Source: Hyphomicrobiales bacterium
Lineage (GTDB): Bacteria; Pseudomonadota; Alphaproteobacteria; Rhizobiales; Xanthobacteraceae
Direction of reading: 5' to 3'
Assembly (NCBI GenBank): GCA_016185205.1
Contig: JACPOA010000001.1
Coordinates: 1 to 64,000, forward strand
Length of the DNA stretch: 64,000 bases
Shown: positions 1-8,502 of the stretch, piece by piece
How the letters are laid out: each line of letters begins with the position of its first letter
Position numbering within the stretch: position 1 is the stretch's first letter
Notes under the pieces: generated by a model
The model's input: only the letters and a program-made list of their open reading frames with translations
Database searches by the model: none
What the model was told of the DNA's origin: nothing
Position numbers and translations under genes: made by a program

Positions 1-219
1 ATCGAAAACGTCCTGCATTGGACGCTCGACGTCGTTCTCGACGAGGATCAGGCGCGAAGTCGCAAAGACCACGCTCCCGCAAACCTCGCCGTTCTGCGGC
101 GACTTGCACTCAATATCGCTCGCGCTCATCCCGACACAAATATCTCTTTGCGAGGCAAACTCAAACGGGCTGCCTGGGACGACAGCTTCCTCGTCGATAT
201 GCTCCTGAACATGCGATAG
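1..219 (+). CDS. ISAs1-family transposase, C-terminal end (gene runs off the left edge)
   Basis: Frame 1 is open from the first base to a TAG at 217. It encodes 72 residues resembling the C-terminus of ISAs1-family (DDE) transposases: an IENVLHWTLDV segment, then D-E-D-Q-A-R-S-R-K, then an NLAVLRRLALN helix. In full-length transposases this segment carries the last catalytic acidic residue and the closing helix. No start is present because the gene begins outside the window, so intactness cannot be judged. The bases right after the stop begin CCCTG, which would fit the outer end of an ISAs1-type terminal repeat, but the other end is not visible. Confidence 0.7.
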   Translation: MENVLHWTLDVVLDEDQARSRKDHAPANLAVLRRLALNIARAHPDTNISLRGKLKRAAWDDSFLVDMLLNMR

Positions 220-347
220 CCCTGCCCTTTCAGGGGAGGGATAAGAGAAGAGTGGTTCCCTCGCTGCCGCGCGAAGGCAAGCTTACGCCCTTACGAATTT
301 GTCGGCACCGGTGTACGGGCTAAGCTCGGGTGAGCGAGGGAACACAC

Positions 348-1424
348 ATGTGGCCGGATCGACGTTTGCTGGACCTGTTCGGGATCGAACACCCGATCGT
401 ACTGGCGCCGATGGCGGGTGCCATGGACACCGATCTCGCCATAGCGGTGGCGCAAGCGGGCGGGCTCGCCTCGCTGCCGATGGCCATGCTGAGCGAGCAG
501 CAGCTGCGCGAGCAGATGGCGAAATTCCGCGCCGCGACTTCCAGGCCGCTCAACCTGAATTTCTTCTGTCACATCCCGCCGGTGCCGAGCAATGAGCGCG
601 AGCATGCCTGGCGCGAACTGCTCAAGCCCTATTACATCGAGTACGGGCTCGATCCGGCGGCCTCCGTGCCGTCGAGCAATCGCATGCCGTTCGACGCGGC
701 GCGTTGCACGGCGGTGGAGGAGCTCAAGCCTGAGGTGGTGAGCTTCCATTTCGGATTGCCGGCGCCCGCGCTGCTCGACCGCGTGAAGGCCGCCGGCTGC
801 ATCGTAATGAGCTCGGCGACCACGGTGGCGGAAGCGCGCTGGTTGGAGACGCACGGCTGCGACGTGATCATCGCGCAGGGTTATGAGGCCGGCGGCCATC
901 GTGGCATGTTCCTCACCGACGAACTGGCGACGCAGGTTGGCACCTTCGCGCTACTGCCGCAGGTGGTGGACGCGGTGAAAGTGCCGGTGATCGCCGCCGG
1001 CGGCGTCACCGACGCGCGCGGCATCGCGGCGGCTTTCGTACTCGGCGCCTCCGCCGTGCAGGTCGGCAGCGCCTACATGCACTGTCCGGAATCCAAAGTT
1101 CAGCCGTTGCATCGTGCCGCGCTCAAATCGGCGCGCGACGACGGCACCGTGGTGACCAATCTGCAGAGCGGCAGACCGGCGCGCGGCTTCATCAACCGGG
1201 TGATGCGCGAGCTCGGCCCGATCAACGATGCGGCACCGGAATTCCCACTGGCCGGCGGCGCGCTGGCGCCGCTCAACGCCAAGGCGCTGGCGCAGGGCTC
1301 GGGCGATTTTCTGACCATGTGGGCCGGGCAGGCGGCAGCCTTGGGCCGCGAAATGCCGGCGGGCGAGCTGACGGCAAAACTTGCGAATGAAACGCAGGCG
1401 CTGCTGCGCAAAATGGCGGGCTAG
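348..1424 (+). CDS. Nitronate monooxygenase / 2-nitropropane dioxygenase family flavoprotein
   Basis: This 358-residue TIM-barrel flavoprotein belongs to the nitronate monooxygenase family, which uses FMN and O2 to oxidise alkyl nitronates such as propionate 3-nitronate. Visible family features are an N-terminal HPIVLAPMAGA segment, an AQGYEAGGHRG motif around residue 180 (the conserved His/Gly phosphate-loop region), and IAAGGV followed by GASAVQVGSAY for FMN phosphate binding. I chose the ATG at 348 because GAGGG lies 7 bases upstream; an in-frame GTG at 330 is possible. It stands alone, with the metal exporter gene 52 bp downstream on the same strand. The family is confident; the physiological substrate is unknown. 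Confidence 0.85.
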   Translation: MWPDRRLLDLFGIEHPIVLAPMAGAMDTDLAIAVAQAGGLASLPMAMLSEQQLREQMAKFRAATSRPLNLNFFCHIPPVPSNEREHAWRELLKPYYIEYGLDPAASVPSSNRMPFDAARCTAVEELKPEVVSFHFGLPAPALLDRVKAAGCIVMSSATTVAEARWLETHGCDVIIAQGYEAGGHRGMFLTDELATQVGTFALLPQVVDAVKVPVIAAGGVTDARGIAAAFVLGASAVQVGSAYMHCPESKVQPLHRAALKSARDDGTVVTNLQSGRPARGFINRVMRELGPINDAAPEFPLAGGALAPLNAKALAQGSGDFLTMWAGQAAALGREMPAGELTAKLANETQALLRKMAG

Positions 1425-1476
1425 CGGACGGCGTCGGGCGGTCGTACATAGCGGACAGAATCCATAGAGGCGCCCC

Positions 1477-2442
1477 ATGCACACGCATTCGATCGAGCCC
1501 TGGAGCCACGCTCACGTCTTTCTCGGCGCCAAGCATGAGCGGCACGAGCGGCGCATCTGGTTCGTGGTCGCGCTCACCGCCGTCATGATGGTGGCCGAGA
1601 TCGTCGGCGGCACCATCTTCGGCTCGATGGCGGTGGTGGCCGACGGCTGGCACATGTCGACGCATGCCGGCGCGCTCGCCATCGCCGCGCTGGCCTATCG
1701 CTTCGCGCGCCATCACGCGCGCGATCCGCGCTTTACCTTTGGCACCGGCAAGGTGGGCGAGCTGGCGGCGTTTACCAGCGCGCTGATCCTCGCCATGATC
1801 GCGCTGGCGATCGGCTACGAGGCGGCGCTGCGCTTGGTTGCGCCGGTGCCGATCGACTTCGAGCCGGCGACCTGGCTGGCGGTGGTGGGTCTCGGGGTCA
1901 ATCTCGCCAGCGCCTGGCTGCTGTTCGACGAAGATCATCAGCACGCGCATGCGCATGCGCATGCGCATGACGATGACGATCATGAGCATCATCACCACGC
2001 GCACGATTCCAATCTGCGCGCGGCTTACGTGCATGTGCTGGCCGACGCCATGACCTCGGTGCTGGCGATCGTCGCGCTGCTGGCCGGGCGCTTCTACGGC
2101 CTCGTCTGGATGGACCCGGCGATGGCGCTGGTCGGCGTCTGCGTGATCCTGAGCTGGTCGGTCGGGCTCACGCGCTCGGCCGGCACGGTGCTGCTCGACA
2201 TGGTGCCGGACCGGCGGCTGGCAGGCGCCATCCGCAAGCGGCTGGAAGTCGACGGCGACCGCGTGAGCGACCTGCACCTGTGGCGGCTGGGGCCGGGCCA
2301 CGCCGGCGTGATCGCCTCGGTGGTGTCCGATTGCCCGCAGCCGCCGGCCGAGTATAAGCGTCGGCTGGAGGGCATCGCCGGCCTGTCGCATGTCACCGTC
2401 GAGGTGCATCATTGCGCGGGCCCCGAGCACGCGGCGGCGTAA
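1477..2442 (+). CDS. dmeF: CDF-family Co2+/Ni2+ efflux transporter DmeF
   Basis: This is a 321-residue cation diffusion facilitator, an inner-membrane metal/proton antiporter. The DmeF subgroup exports cobalt and nickel. It shows six predicted membrane segments and the DmeF-type metal site ADGWHMSTHAGAL near residue 60, with a matching H-V-L-A-D-A site in TM5. A cytoplasmic His/Asp-rich loop at about residues 150-177 (alternating Ala-His, then D4, then H4) probably binds or senses metal. The loop is written partly as four perfect GCGCAT units at 1945-1968. The C-terminal domain ends near an EVHHC motif. In Rhizobiales dmeF often follows dmeR; no dmeR is seen here. The symbol rests on motif recognition, not on a search. 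Confidence 0.8.
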   Translation: MHTHSIEPWSHAHVFLGAKHERHERRIWFVVALTAVMMVAEIVGGTIFGSMAVVADGWHMSTHAGALAIAALAYRFARHHARDPRFTFGTGKVGELAAFTSALILAMIALAIGYEAALRLVAPVPIDFEPATWLAVVGLGVNLASAWLLFDEDHQHAHAHAHAHDDDDHEHHHHAHDSNLRAAYVHVLADAMTSVLAIVALLAGRFYGLVWMDPAMALVGVCVILSWSVGLTRSAGTVLLDMVPDRRLAGAIRKRLEVDGDRVSDLHLWRLGPGHAGVIASVVSDCPQPPAEYKRRLEGIAGLSHVTVEVHHCAGPEHAAA

Positions 2443-2502
2443 GGTTCCATTGCGATGGCGAGCAGCCGTCTGCTATAGCGGCAGCATTCCATTGAGGCCC
2501 CC

Positions 2503-2790
2503 ATGTCCGTCGACGCCGCCACCGTCCGCCGCATCGCGCATCTCGCCCGCATCGCGGTCGAGGAGGGCGAGGTCGAGCATTTGCAGGGCGAGCTCAACGC
2601 CATGCTGGCCTTCGTCGAGCAGCTTAGCGAGGTGAACGTCGAGGGTGTCGAGCCGATGACCTCGGTGACGCCGATGGCGATGAAGAAGCGGCACGATGTG
2701 GTCACCGCCGGCGATGACGCCGCGGCGGTGCTCAAGAACGCGCCCGAGAGCGCGGATAACTTTTTCCTCGTTCCCAAAGTGGTGGAATGA
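2503..2790 (+). CDS. gatC: Asp/Glu-tRNA(Asn/Gln) amidotransferase subunit GatC
   Basis: This 95-residue protein has the typical GatC length and pattern: [17 protein letters not shown] at the N-terminus, a central [22 protein letters not shown] segment seen in most GatC proteins, and a C-terminal FFLVPKVVE. GatC is the belt-like chaperone that wraps GatA and GatB in the heterotrimer that amidates misacylated Glu-tRNA(Gln) or Asp-tRNA(Asn). The start has GAGG 7-10 bases upstream. The gene overlaps a 60-residue frame by 4 bp, which in turn overlaps gatA by 4 bp, so the three are probably translationally coupled. gatB lies about 2.6 kb downstream. Confidence 0.95.
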   Translation: MSVDAATVRRIAHLARIAVEEGEVEHLQGELNAMLAFVEQLSEVNVEGVEPMTSVTPMAMKKRHDVVTAGDDAAAVLKNAPESADNFFLVPKVVE

Positions 2791-2969
2791 TGTGCATCGC
2801 CTGCGAATTGCAGATGTTCTTTGCGCTGGAAGACCTGCCGCCCTCGACCGGCACGGCGTCGCATGTCGACTTGCGCGCTGAGAACGCGTCGCGCTTTGCC
2901 TGCGACGCGCCCGTGGATGAGGCCCCGCTTGCCGTCCCGCAGCCAAGCCCGGATGAGCGCAAACCGTGA
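2787..2969 (+). CDS. Small hypothetical protein between gatC and gatA
   Basis: This is a 60-residue frame starting ATGATG inside the end of gatC and ending inside the GTG start of gatA, with 4-bp overlaps at both sides. It begins [16 protein letters not shown], so it has a C-x2-C pair at positions 3 and 6, and ends in an acidic, Pro-rich tail. I do not recognise a domain. Exact overlap on both sides is the usual signature of a genuine translated gene in a polycistronic message rather than a shadow frame. It could alternatively serve only to carry ribosomes from gatC to gatA. No function is proposed. Confidence 0.6.
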   Translation: MMCIACELQMFFALEDLPPSTGTASHVDLRAENASRFACDAPVDEAPLAVPQPSPDERKP

Positions 2970-4441
2970 GTGAACTGACTGCGCTCACATTGGCCACCGC
3001 ACGCGACGGGCTGAAGAAGAAAGACTTCTCCGCCGTCGAGCTGGCCGACGCCCATCTCGTGGCCATCGAGAAGGCGCGTGCGCTCAACGCCTATGTGCTG
3101 GAGACGCCAGAGCGCGCGCACGCCATGGCGAAAGCCGCCGACGCGCGCATCGCCGCCGGCAAAGCGGGCCCGCTCGAAGGCATCCCGATCGCGGTGAAGG
3201 ATCTGTTCGCCACCGAGGGCGTGCGCACCACCGCCTGTTCGCACATCTTGGACAATTTCGTGCCGACCTATGAGTCGACGGTGACCTCGCAGTTGTGGCG
3301 CGACGGCGCCGTGCTGCTCGGCAAGACCAACAATGACGAGTTCGCCATGGGCTCGTCGAACGAGACCTCGCATTTCGGCCCGGTCACCTCGCCATGGCGG
3401 CGCAAGGGCTCGAACGTGCCGCTGGTGCCGGGCGGCTCATCCGGCGGTTCGGCCGCGGCGGTGGCGGCGCATCTGTGCCTGGGCGCCACCGGCACCGATA
3501 CCGGCGGTTCCATCAGACAGCCGGCCGCCTTCACCGGCACCGTCGGCATCAAGCCGACCTATGGCCGCTGCTCGCGCTGGGGCATCGTGGCCTTCGCCTC
3601 GTCGCTCGACCAGGCCGGACCGTTCGCGCGCACGGTGCGCGACGCCGCCATCCTGCTGCGCTCGATGGCCGGACCCGATCCGAAGGACACCACCAGCGCC
3701 GATCTGCCGGTGCCGGATTACGAGGCCGCGGTCGGCCAATCGGTCAAGGGCCTGCGCATCGGCATTCCGAAGGAATACCGGCTCGACGGCATGCCAGCGG
3801 AGATCGAGAAAATCTGGCAGCAAGGCTGCGACTGGCTGAAAGCGGCCGGCGCCGAGCTAGTCTCGGTGTCGCTGCCGCACACCAAATACGCGCTTCCCGC
3901 TTATTACATCGTGGCGCCGGCGGAGTGCTCCTCCAATCTCGCGCGCTATGACGGCGTGCGCTACGGGCTGCGCGTGCCGGGCGGCGATATTCGCGACATG
4001 TATGAGCGCACGCGCGCGTCGGGCTTCGGCGCCGAAGTGCGCCGGCGCATCATGATCGGCACCTATGTGCTGTCGGCCGGCTATTACGACGCTTATTATT
4101 TGCGCGCGCAGAAGGTGCGCACGCTGATCCGCCGCGATTTCGAGGCCTGCTTCAAGGCCGGCGTGCATGCCATGCTGACGCCGGCGACGCCATCGGCCGC
4201 CTTCGGCGTCGGCGAGAAAGGCCAGGCCGATCCGGTCGAGATGTATCTCAACGACGTGTTCACGGTGACGGTGAACATGGCGGGATTGCCGGGCATCGCG
4301 GTGCCGGCGGGCTTGGACGCGCAAGGCCTGCCGCTCGGCTTGCAGCTGATCGGTCGCCCGTTCGACGAGGAGACGCTGTTTGCGGCGGCGCATGTGATCG
4401 AGCAGGCGGCGGGGCATTTCAAGCCGAAGCCGTGGTGGTGA
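2966..4441 (+). CDS. gatA: Asp/Glu-tRNA(Asn/Gln) amidotransferase subunit GatA
   Basis: This 491-residue amidase-signature enzyme is of normal GatA length. It releases ammonia from glutamine for transfer to the mischarged tRNA held by GatB. The Ser-cisSer-Lys triad region is visible: the lysine in [10 protein letters not shown] near residue 80, the Gly/Ser-rich signature [12 protein letters not shown] near 157, and the nucleophile region [11 protein letters not shown] near 178. The start is a GTG overlapping the preceding small frame by 4 bp. The C-terminus ([12 protein letters not shown]) matches alphaproteobacterial GatA. A perfect palindrome and a toxin-antitoxin pair follow, separating it from gatB. 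Confidence 0.96.
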   Translation: MSELTALTLATARDGLKKKDFSAVELADAHLVAIEKARALNAYVLETPERAHAMAKAADARIAAGKAGPLEGIPIAVKDLFATEGVRTTACSHILDNFVPTYESTVTSQLWRDGAVLLGKTNNDEFAMGSSNETSHFGPVTSPWRRKGSNVPLVPGGSSGGSAAAVAAHLCLGATGTDTGGSIRQPAAFTGTVGIKPTYGRCSRWGIVAFASSLDQAGPFARTVRDAAILLRSMAGPDPKDTTSADLPVPDYEAAVGQSVKGLRIGIPKEYRLDGMPAEIEKIWQQGCDWLKAAGAELVSVSLPHTKYALPAYYIVAPAECSSNLARYDGVRYGLRVPGGDIRDMYERTRASGFGAEVRRRIMIGTYVLSAGYYDAYYLRAQKVRTLIRRDFEACFKAGVHAMLTPATPSAAFGVGEKGQADPVEMYLNDVFTVTVNMAGLPGIAVPAGLDAQGLPLGLQLIGRPFDEETLFAAAHVIEQAAGHFKPKPWW

Positions 4442-4473
4442 AGGAGCTTGCGGCAGAGCGACATTCGGCATAA

Positions 4474-4492
4474 ATAGTTACTGTGTAACTAT
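4474..4492. promoter_or_regulatory. Perfect palindrome upstream of the VapC-type TA pair (candidate operator)
   Basis: ATAGTTAC-TGT-GTAACTAT is a perfect inverted repeat with 8-bp arms and a 3-bp spacer, 32 bp before the antitoxin start at 4525. Type II antitoxins usually repress their own operon through such palindromes, so this is the likely autoregulatory operator. The symmetry is seen directly; the role is inferred from position. Confidence 0.6.
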
Positions 4493-4524
4493 GTGTGTCT
4501 ATAGGGTTTCGGTTTGAGGGTGCC

Positions 4525-4953
4525 ATGGGAAAATATGAGCCCTTAAGCGAATTCCTGCGCAAGCAATCGAGCGACAAAGTGCGCATGAGCTTTGCCCGGA
4601 TCGAGCGCATCATCGGCGCCAAGTTGCCGCCCAAGGCCCAGCAACATCGCGCCTGGTGGAGCAACAACCCGTCGAACAACGTCATGACCAAGGCATGGCT
4701 TGCCGCCGGCTTCAAAAGCGCGGACGTCGATATCGAGCGGCGCACGCTTGTATTTCAAAAAGTCGGACGCGCTGCGACGTCACCGAAAGATGACGCCGCG
4801 ACCAGCCGCGCCGCCGTGTCGAGCCGACACCCGCTTATTGGCGCGCTGAAAGGTACCGTGTGGACCGCGCCAGGGACCGATCTCACGCAACCCGCAATGC
4901 CTGAGTGGGGAGAAGTAGCTTACGGAAACAAGACTTGGGACGATTTTAAATGA
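4525..4953 (+). CDS. Putative antitoxin of a VapC-type pair (N-terminal KYEPLxEFL domain)
   Basis: This is a 142-residue protein encoded directly upstream of a PIN toxin and overlapping it by ATGA. The N-terminal ~70 residues (start M-G-K-Y-E-P-L-S-E-F-L-R, then a helix and A-W-W-S-N-N) resemble a small uncharacterised domain that I associate with DUF7662. The C-terminal ~35 residues (GALKGTVWTAPGTDL then MPEWG) look like the toxin-wrapping tail of VapB-type antitoxins. I chose ATG 4525 because GAGGG lies 6 bases upstream; a GTG at 4495 is in frame but overlaps the operator region. Antitoxin status is inferred from position and tail; there is no recognisable AbrB, RHH or Phd fold. Confidence 0.65.
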   Translation: MGKYEPLSEFLRKQSSDKVRMSFARIERIIGAKLPPKAQQHRAWWSNNPSNNVMTKAWLAAGFKSADVDIERRTLVFQKVGRAATSPKDDAATSRAAVSSRHPLIGALKGTVWTAPGTDLTQPAMPEWGEVAYGNKTWDDFK

Positions 4954-5372
4954 TCGCGGAGGCGCCGCTTCTCCTCGATACTTGTGCAGCAATCTGGTTC
5001 GCCGACGAAAAGCCGATGGCGAGCGCAGCCACGCAGGCGATGAACCGCTCGTTCGCCAGCGCGACTCCCGTGTTCATCTCGCCGATATCGGCGTGGGAAA
5101 TTGGAATACTCTGTTCTCGCGGCCGTATGCGATTTCCAATTCCGCCGCAATTATGGTTCCATCGGGTTCAAAATACTGAAGGGATGTCACTCGCTGCGTT
5201 GTCGCCGGAAATTCTCATTGCTTCTTCGTTCTTGCCCGGCGATCCGCCGAACGACCCCGCCGACCGCATCCTCGCGGCGACTGCGCGCGAATATGGCTAC
5301 ACGCTGGTGACGCGCGACCGCCCGCTGCTTGACTATGCTAAGCAGGGGCATTTGAAAGCGCTCGCCTGCTGA
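4950..5372 (+). CDS. vapC: Type II toxin VapC, PIN-domain ribonuclease
   Basis: This 140-residue PIN-domain protein spans the whole family length. The acidic active-site residues are present: Asp in LLLDTCAAIW near residue 9, Glu in ISAWEIG near 50, Asp in DPADRILAATA near 100, and Asp in TRDRPLLDYA near 119. VapC toxins are Mg2+-dependent RNases, usually cutting tRNA or 23S rRNA, held inactive by the cognate antitoxin. The start overlaps the antitoxin stop by 4 bp, giving coupled translation. The target RNA cannot be predicted from the sequence. Confidence 0.88.
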   Translation: MIAEAPLLLDTCAAIWFADEKPMASAATQAMNRSFASATPVFISPISAWEIGILCSRGRMRFPIPPQLWFHRVQNTEGMSLAALSPEILIASSFLPGDPPNDPADRILAATAREYGYTLVTRDRPLLDYAKQGHLKALAC

Positions 5373-5399
5373 CGATTTGCGTGCTCGCCTAGCGCGCCG

Positions 5400-5555
5400 C
5401 TATTTCTGACCCGTCGTCGCCACCGGCGGCAGGTCCTTGTCGCCCTCGACGGTTTTCTTGCCGCCCAGTTCGCCGCCGCTGATGATGAAGATCGCCGCCG
5501 CCAGCGCGACAATGCCGCCGACGATCATTCCGAAGAAACCGTTTTTTGTTTTCAT
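5400..5555 (-). CDS. Small single-pass membrane protein of unknown function
   Basis: This 51-residue protein starts MKTKNGFFGMIVGG and has one hydrophobic helix (about residues 7-27: IVGGIVALAAAIFII), followed by SGGELGGKKTVEGDKDLPPV and a short tail. I recall similar small proteins with the GGxLGGKK...DLPPV motif from Rhizobiales genomes, without a known function. A longer frame extends upstream to 5630, but the internal Met at 5555 gives a cleaner N-terminus. It sits convergent to the preceding vapC gene. Confidence 0.6.
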   Translation of the reverse strand: MKTKNGFFGMIVGGIVALAAAIFIISGGELGGKKTVEGDKDLPPVATTGQK

Positions 5556-5780
5556 GACATCATCCCAACGCCGGCCGCGGGTTTGTGGTTCCGACGCGTT
5601 TGCTGCGTCGCGACTTCGGCGAAAAACCACGCAGAAATCGGGCCATTTTGTGGGACCTATAACGGATGGTATTGCTCCATAAAGGTATTCCTGCCCACGA
5701 ATGTGATTGAAATCACTGAAGAAAATGCTTGGCCGCAGGCGGCGGTATTGTCATACTGTTGCGCGGCTGGGGGTTCGCGG

Positions 5781-6200
5781 GTGAGCCAGGGCGGAACACG
5801 CGATACGGTGCGCGCACTCTACGACGCCTATGCGCGGCGGGATTTCGAGCGCGTCGCCGCTTTCATGCACGACGACATCGACTGGGTGATCTACGCCCCG
5901 CTCTCGGTCTTCCCGTTCGCCGGTCCGCGTCACGGCCGCATCGCCGTGCTGCAGGCGATGGCCGGCATCGCCGCCGCTTATGTGCTGGAAAACTACCAGA
6001 CGGAAATCATGATTGTCGAGGACGACCGCGCCGCAATGATCTCCGATGTCAGCTTCACCCAGCGCGCGACCAGCCGTCTCTTGCGCTTCCGCGTCGCCAA
6101 TTTCCTGCGCTTCCAGGACGGCCGGCTGATCGAATTCCGCGAGTTCAGCAATAGCTTCGACGTGGTCGAGCAGGTGCTCGGACGCGAACTCAATCTGTGA
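5781..6200 (+). CDS. SnoaL-like / NTF2-fold (ketosteroid isomerase-like) protein
   Basis: This 139-residue protein has the classic SnoaL-like opening: T-R-D-T-V-R-A-L-Y-D-A-Y-A-R-R-D-F-E-R-V-A at its N-terminus, then F-M-H-D-D-I-D-W near residue 33, and a C-terminal FLRFQDGRLIEFREF strand region. The fold forms a cone with an internal pocket; members range from isomerases to non-enzymatic proteins, so no reaction is assigned. The GTG at 5781 is preferred because homologous domains begin there; the frame upstream to 5583 lacks family character. It is convergent with the ModA-like gene, only 5 bp away. Confidence 0.75.
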   Translation: MSQGGTRDTVRALYDAYARRDFERVAAFMHDDIDWVIYAPLSVFPFAGPRHGRIAVLQAMAGIAAAYVLENYQTEIMIVEDDRAAMISDVSFTQRATSRLLRFRVANFLRFQDGRLIEFREFSNSFDVVEQVLGRELNL

Positions 6201-6205
6201 ACGCG

Positions 6206-6952
6206 CTAGCCCGGCTCCATGCCGCGCTTCCTGAAAGCCGCGGCGGCCTGCGGCGTGGTGAGGAATTTCACCAGCGCCTTGGCGGCTTCCGCCTGCTTGG
6301 CGCCGGCGATGATGGCGCTGGAGAACACCGTCGTCTGCTGCACCTCGGCCGGCAGCGGGCCGACGAAATCCACGCCGGGGAAAGTCGCGATCTCGCTGAC
6401 CTGCTGGAAGCCGATCTCGACCTCGCGGTTGGCGATCAGGTTGCCGACGAACACGCCGGACGGCGTCTGCTTGAGCTTGCCTTTGACCTCATCGGCGATG
6501 CCGAGCTTCTCGAACAGGCTGAGCATGTAGACTCCGCTCGGGCCGGTCGAATAGCCGATCGATTTGGCGGCGAGGAGGGTCTTCTTGAGCGCCTCGACGC
6601 TGCCGATGTCGGGCTTGGGCGCGCCTTTCGGCACGCCGAGCGCCACCCCGGATTTGGCGAGATCGACGCGGCTGCCGGCGAGCGCCTTGCCGGCCTTGAT
6701 CTGGGCGTCGATGGCGGGGCCCGCCATGATGATCATGTCGTAGCTTTCACCGTCGGCCAGCCGCTTTTGCACATTGAGCGTGCCGCTGAAGACAGTCGTG
6801 ACCTTGTGCCCGGTCGCCTTCTCGAACTGCGGCACCAGTTCGCGATAGGTGTCCTCGGTGGCTTGGGTGGACAAAACCTTGATCTCGGCGGCGCCGGCCA
6901 TGCTTGAGAATAGCAGCAGTCCGGCCGCGGCGGCGGCGAAATGACCTGTCAT
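6206..6952 (-). CDS. ModA-like periplasmic substrate-binding protein
   Basis: This 248-residue protein has a signal peptide (cut probably after SSMAGA, near residue 22) followed by a type-2 periplasmic binding fold of the ModA family (AEIKVLSTQATEDTYRELV; F-E-K-A-T-G-H-K-V; Y-D-M-I-I-M-A). The C-terminus K-F-L-T-T-P-Q-A-A-A-A-F-R-K-R-G-M-E-P-G is the typical end of this group. ModA binds molybdate or tungstate, but this divergent subgroup is often encoded without modBC, and no permease or ATPase gene is in the window. Its ligand is therefore uncertain. It is divergent from gatB with about 80 bp between the starts. Confidence 0.8.
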   Translation of the reverse strand: MTGHFAAAAAGLLLFSSMAGAAEIKVLSTQATEDTYRELVPQFEKATGHKVTTVFSGTLNVQKRLADGESYDMIIMAGPAIDAQIKAGKALAGSRVDLAKSGVALGVPKGAPKPDIGSVEALKKTLLAAKSIGYSTGPSGVYMLSLFEKLGIADEVKGKLKQTPSGVFVGNLIANREVEIGFQQVSEIATFPGVDFVGPLPAEVQQTTVFSSAIIAGAKQAEAAKALVKFLTTPQAAAAFRKRGMEPG

Positions 6953-7032
6953 GCGCCCCCCTGTGAGGCATTTCCAATGTGGGATTGCCGCAGTCTAGTC
7001 TTGCGACCTTCGGCGCGATAGATAGTCGGCGC

Positions 7033-8502
7033 ATGACCGTGCAGACCAAACCCTCCAAGCTCATCAAAGGCGCCACCGGCGACTGGGAAGTCGTCATCGG
7101 CATGGAAGTACATGCCCAGGTCACCTCGAAGTCCAAGCTGTTCTCCGGCGCCTCCACCGAATTCGGCGGTGCCCCCAACAGCCACGTCTCGCTGGTCGAT
7201 GCCGCCATGCCGGGCATGCTGCCGGTGATCAACGAGGAATGCGTCAAGCAGGCGATCCGCACCGGCCTGGGTCTGCGGGCGCAAATCAATCTCAAATCGG
7301 TGTTCGACCGGAAGAATTATTTCTATCCCGATCTGCCGCAGGGCTATCAGATCAGCCAGTACAAGTCGCCGGTGGTGGGCGAGGGTGCCGTGGTGGTCGA
7401 TCTTGCCGACGGCGAGAGCGTGACCGTCGGCATCGAGCGGCTGCATCTCGAGCAGGACGCCGGCAAAAGCCTGCACGACCGCCATCCCACGCTCTCCTAT
7501 GTCGATCTCAACCGTTCCGGCGTCGCCTTGATGGAGATCGTGTCGAAGCCCGACCTGCGCTCGGCCGAGGAGGCAAAAGCCTTCCTGACCAAGCTGCGCT
7601 CGATCCTGCGTTATCTCGGTACCTGCGACGGCAACATGGAGGAGGGCAGCCTGCGCGCCGACGTCAACGTCTCGGTGCGCAAGCCGGGCGCGCCCTTGGG
7701 CACGCGCTGCGAGATCAAGAACGTCAATTCGATCCGCTTCATCGGCCAGGCCATCGAGCATGAGGCGCGCCGGCAGATCGAAATCATCGAGGACGGCGGC
7801 GTAATCGAGCAGGAAACGCGGCTGTTCGACGCGAGCAAGGGCGAAACGCGCTCCATGCGCTCCAAGGAAGAGGCGCATGACTACCGCTATTTCCCCGATC
7901 CCGACCTGCTGCCGCTGGAAGTGACGCAATCCTACGTCGACGATCTCAAAACGCATCTGCCGGAACTCCCGGACGAGAAGAAGGCGCGCTTCATGCGCGA
8001 CTTCGCGCTCTCGCTTTATGACGCCGGCGTGCTGGTGGCCGAGCGCGAGACCGCGGATTACTTCGAAGCGGTCGCCAAGGGCCGCGATGCCAAGCTTGCC
8101 GCCAACTGGGTGATCAATGAGCTGTTCGGGCGCCTCAACAAGGAAGCCAAGGACATCGTTCACTCGCCAGTGTCATCCGAGCAGCTTGGCCAGGTGCTCG
8201 ATCTGATCGCCGACGGCACGATTTCCGGCAAGATTGCCAAGGACTTATTCGAGATCGTCTGGAGCGAGGGTGGCAATCCGCGCGCCATTGTGAGCGTGCG
8301 CGGGCTGACGCAAGTGACCGACCTGGGCGCGATCGAGAAGATCGTCGACGAGATCATCGGCAAGAATCCGGACAAGGTCGCCGATGCCAAAACCAATCCG
8401 AAGGCGATTGGCTGGTTCGTCGGCCAAGCGATGAAGGCCTCGGGCGGCAAAGTGAGCCCGCAGGTGGTCAACGATCTCTTGAAAAAGAAACTCGGTCTCT
8501 GA
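7033..8502 (+). CDS. gatB: Asp/Glu-tRNA(Asn/Gln) amidotransferase subunit GatB
   Basis: This 489-residue protein has normal GatB length and order: a catalytic cradle beginning [14 protein letters not shown], the [16 protein letters not shown] motif, the Mg2+/phosphorylation region, and a C-terminal helical plus YqeY-like tail ending VNDLLKKKL. GatB binds the mischarged tRNA, phosphorylates its Glu/Asp side chain and transfers ammonia channelled from GatA. The ATG at 7033 gives the standard N-terminus ([13 protein letters not shown]). It is separated from gatA by 2.6 kb, so it is likely transcribed from its own promoter shared divergently with the ModA-like gene. Confidence 0.96.
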   Translation: MTVQTKPSKLIKGATGDWEVVIGMEVHAQVTSKSKLFSGASTEFGGAPNSHVSLVDAAMPGMLPVINEECVKQAIRTGLGLRAQINLKSVFDRKNYFYPDLPQGYQISQYKSPVVGEGAVVVDLADGESVTVGIERLHLEQDAGKSLHDRHPTLSYVDLNRSGVALMEIVSKPDLRSAEEAKAFLTKLRSILRYLGTCDGNMEEGSLRADVNVSVRKPGAPLGTRCEIKNVNSIRFIGQAIEHEARRQIEIIEDGGVIEQETRLFDASKGETRSMRSKEEAHDYRYFPDPDLLPLEVTQSYVDDLKTHLPELPDEKKARFMRDFALSLYDAGVLVAERETADYFEAVAKGRDAKLAANWVINELFGRLNKEAKDIVHSPVSSEQLGQVLDLIADGTISGKIAKDLFEIVWSEGGNPRAIVSVRGLTQVTDLGAIEKIVDEIIGKNPDKVADAKTNPKAIGWFVGQAMKASGGKVSPQVVNDLLKKKLGL

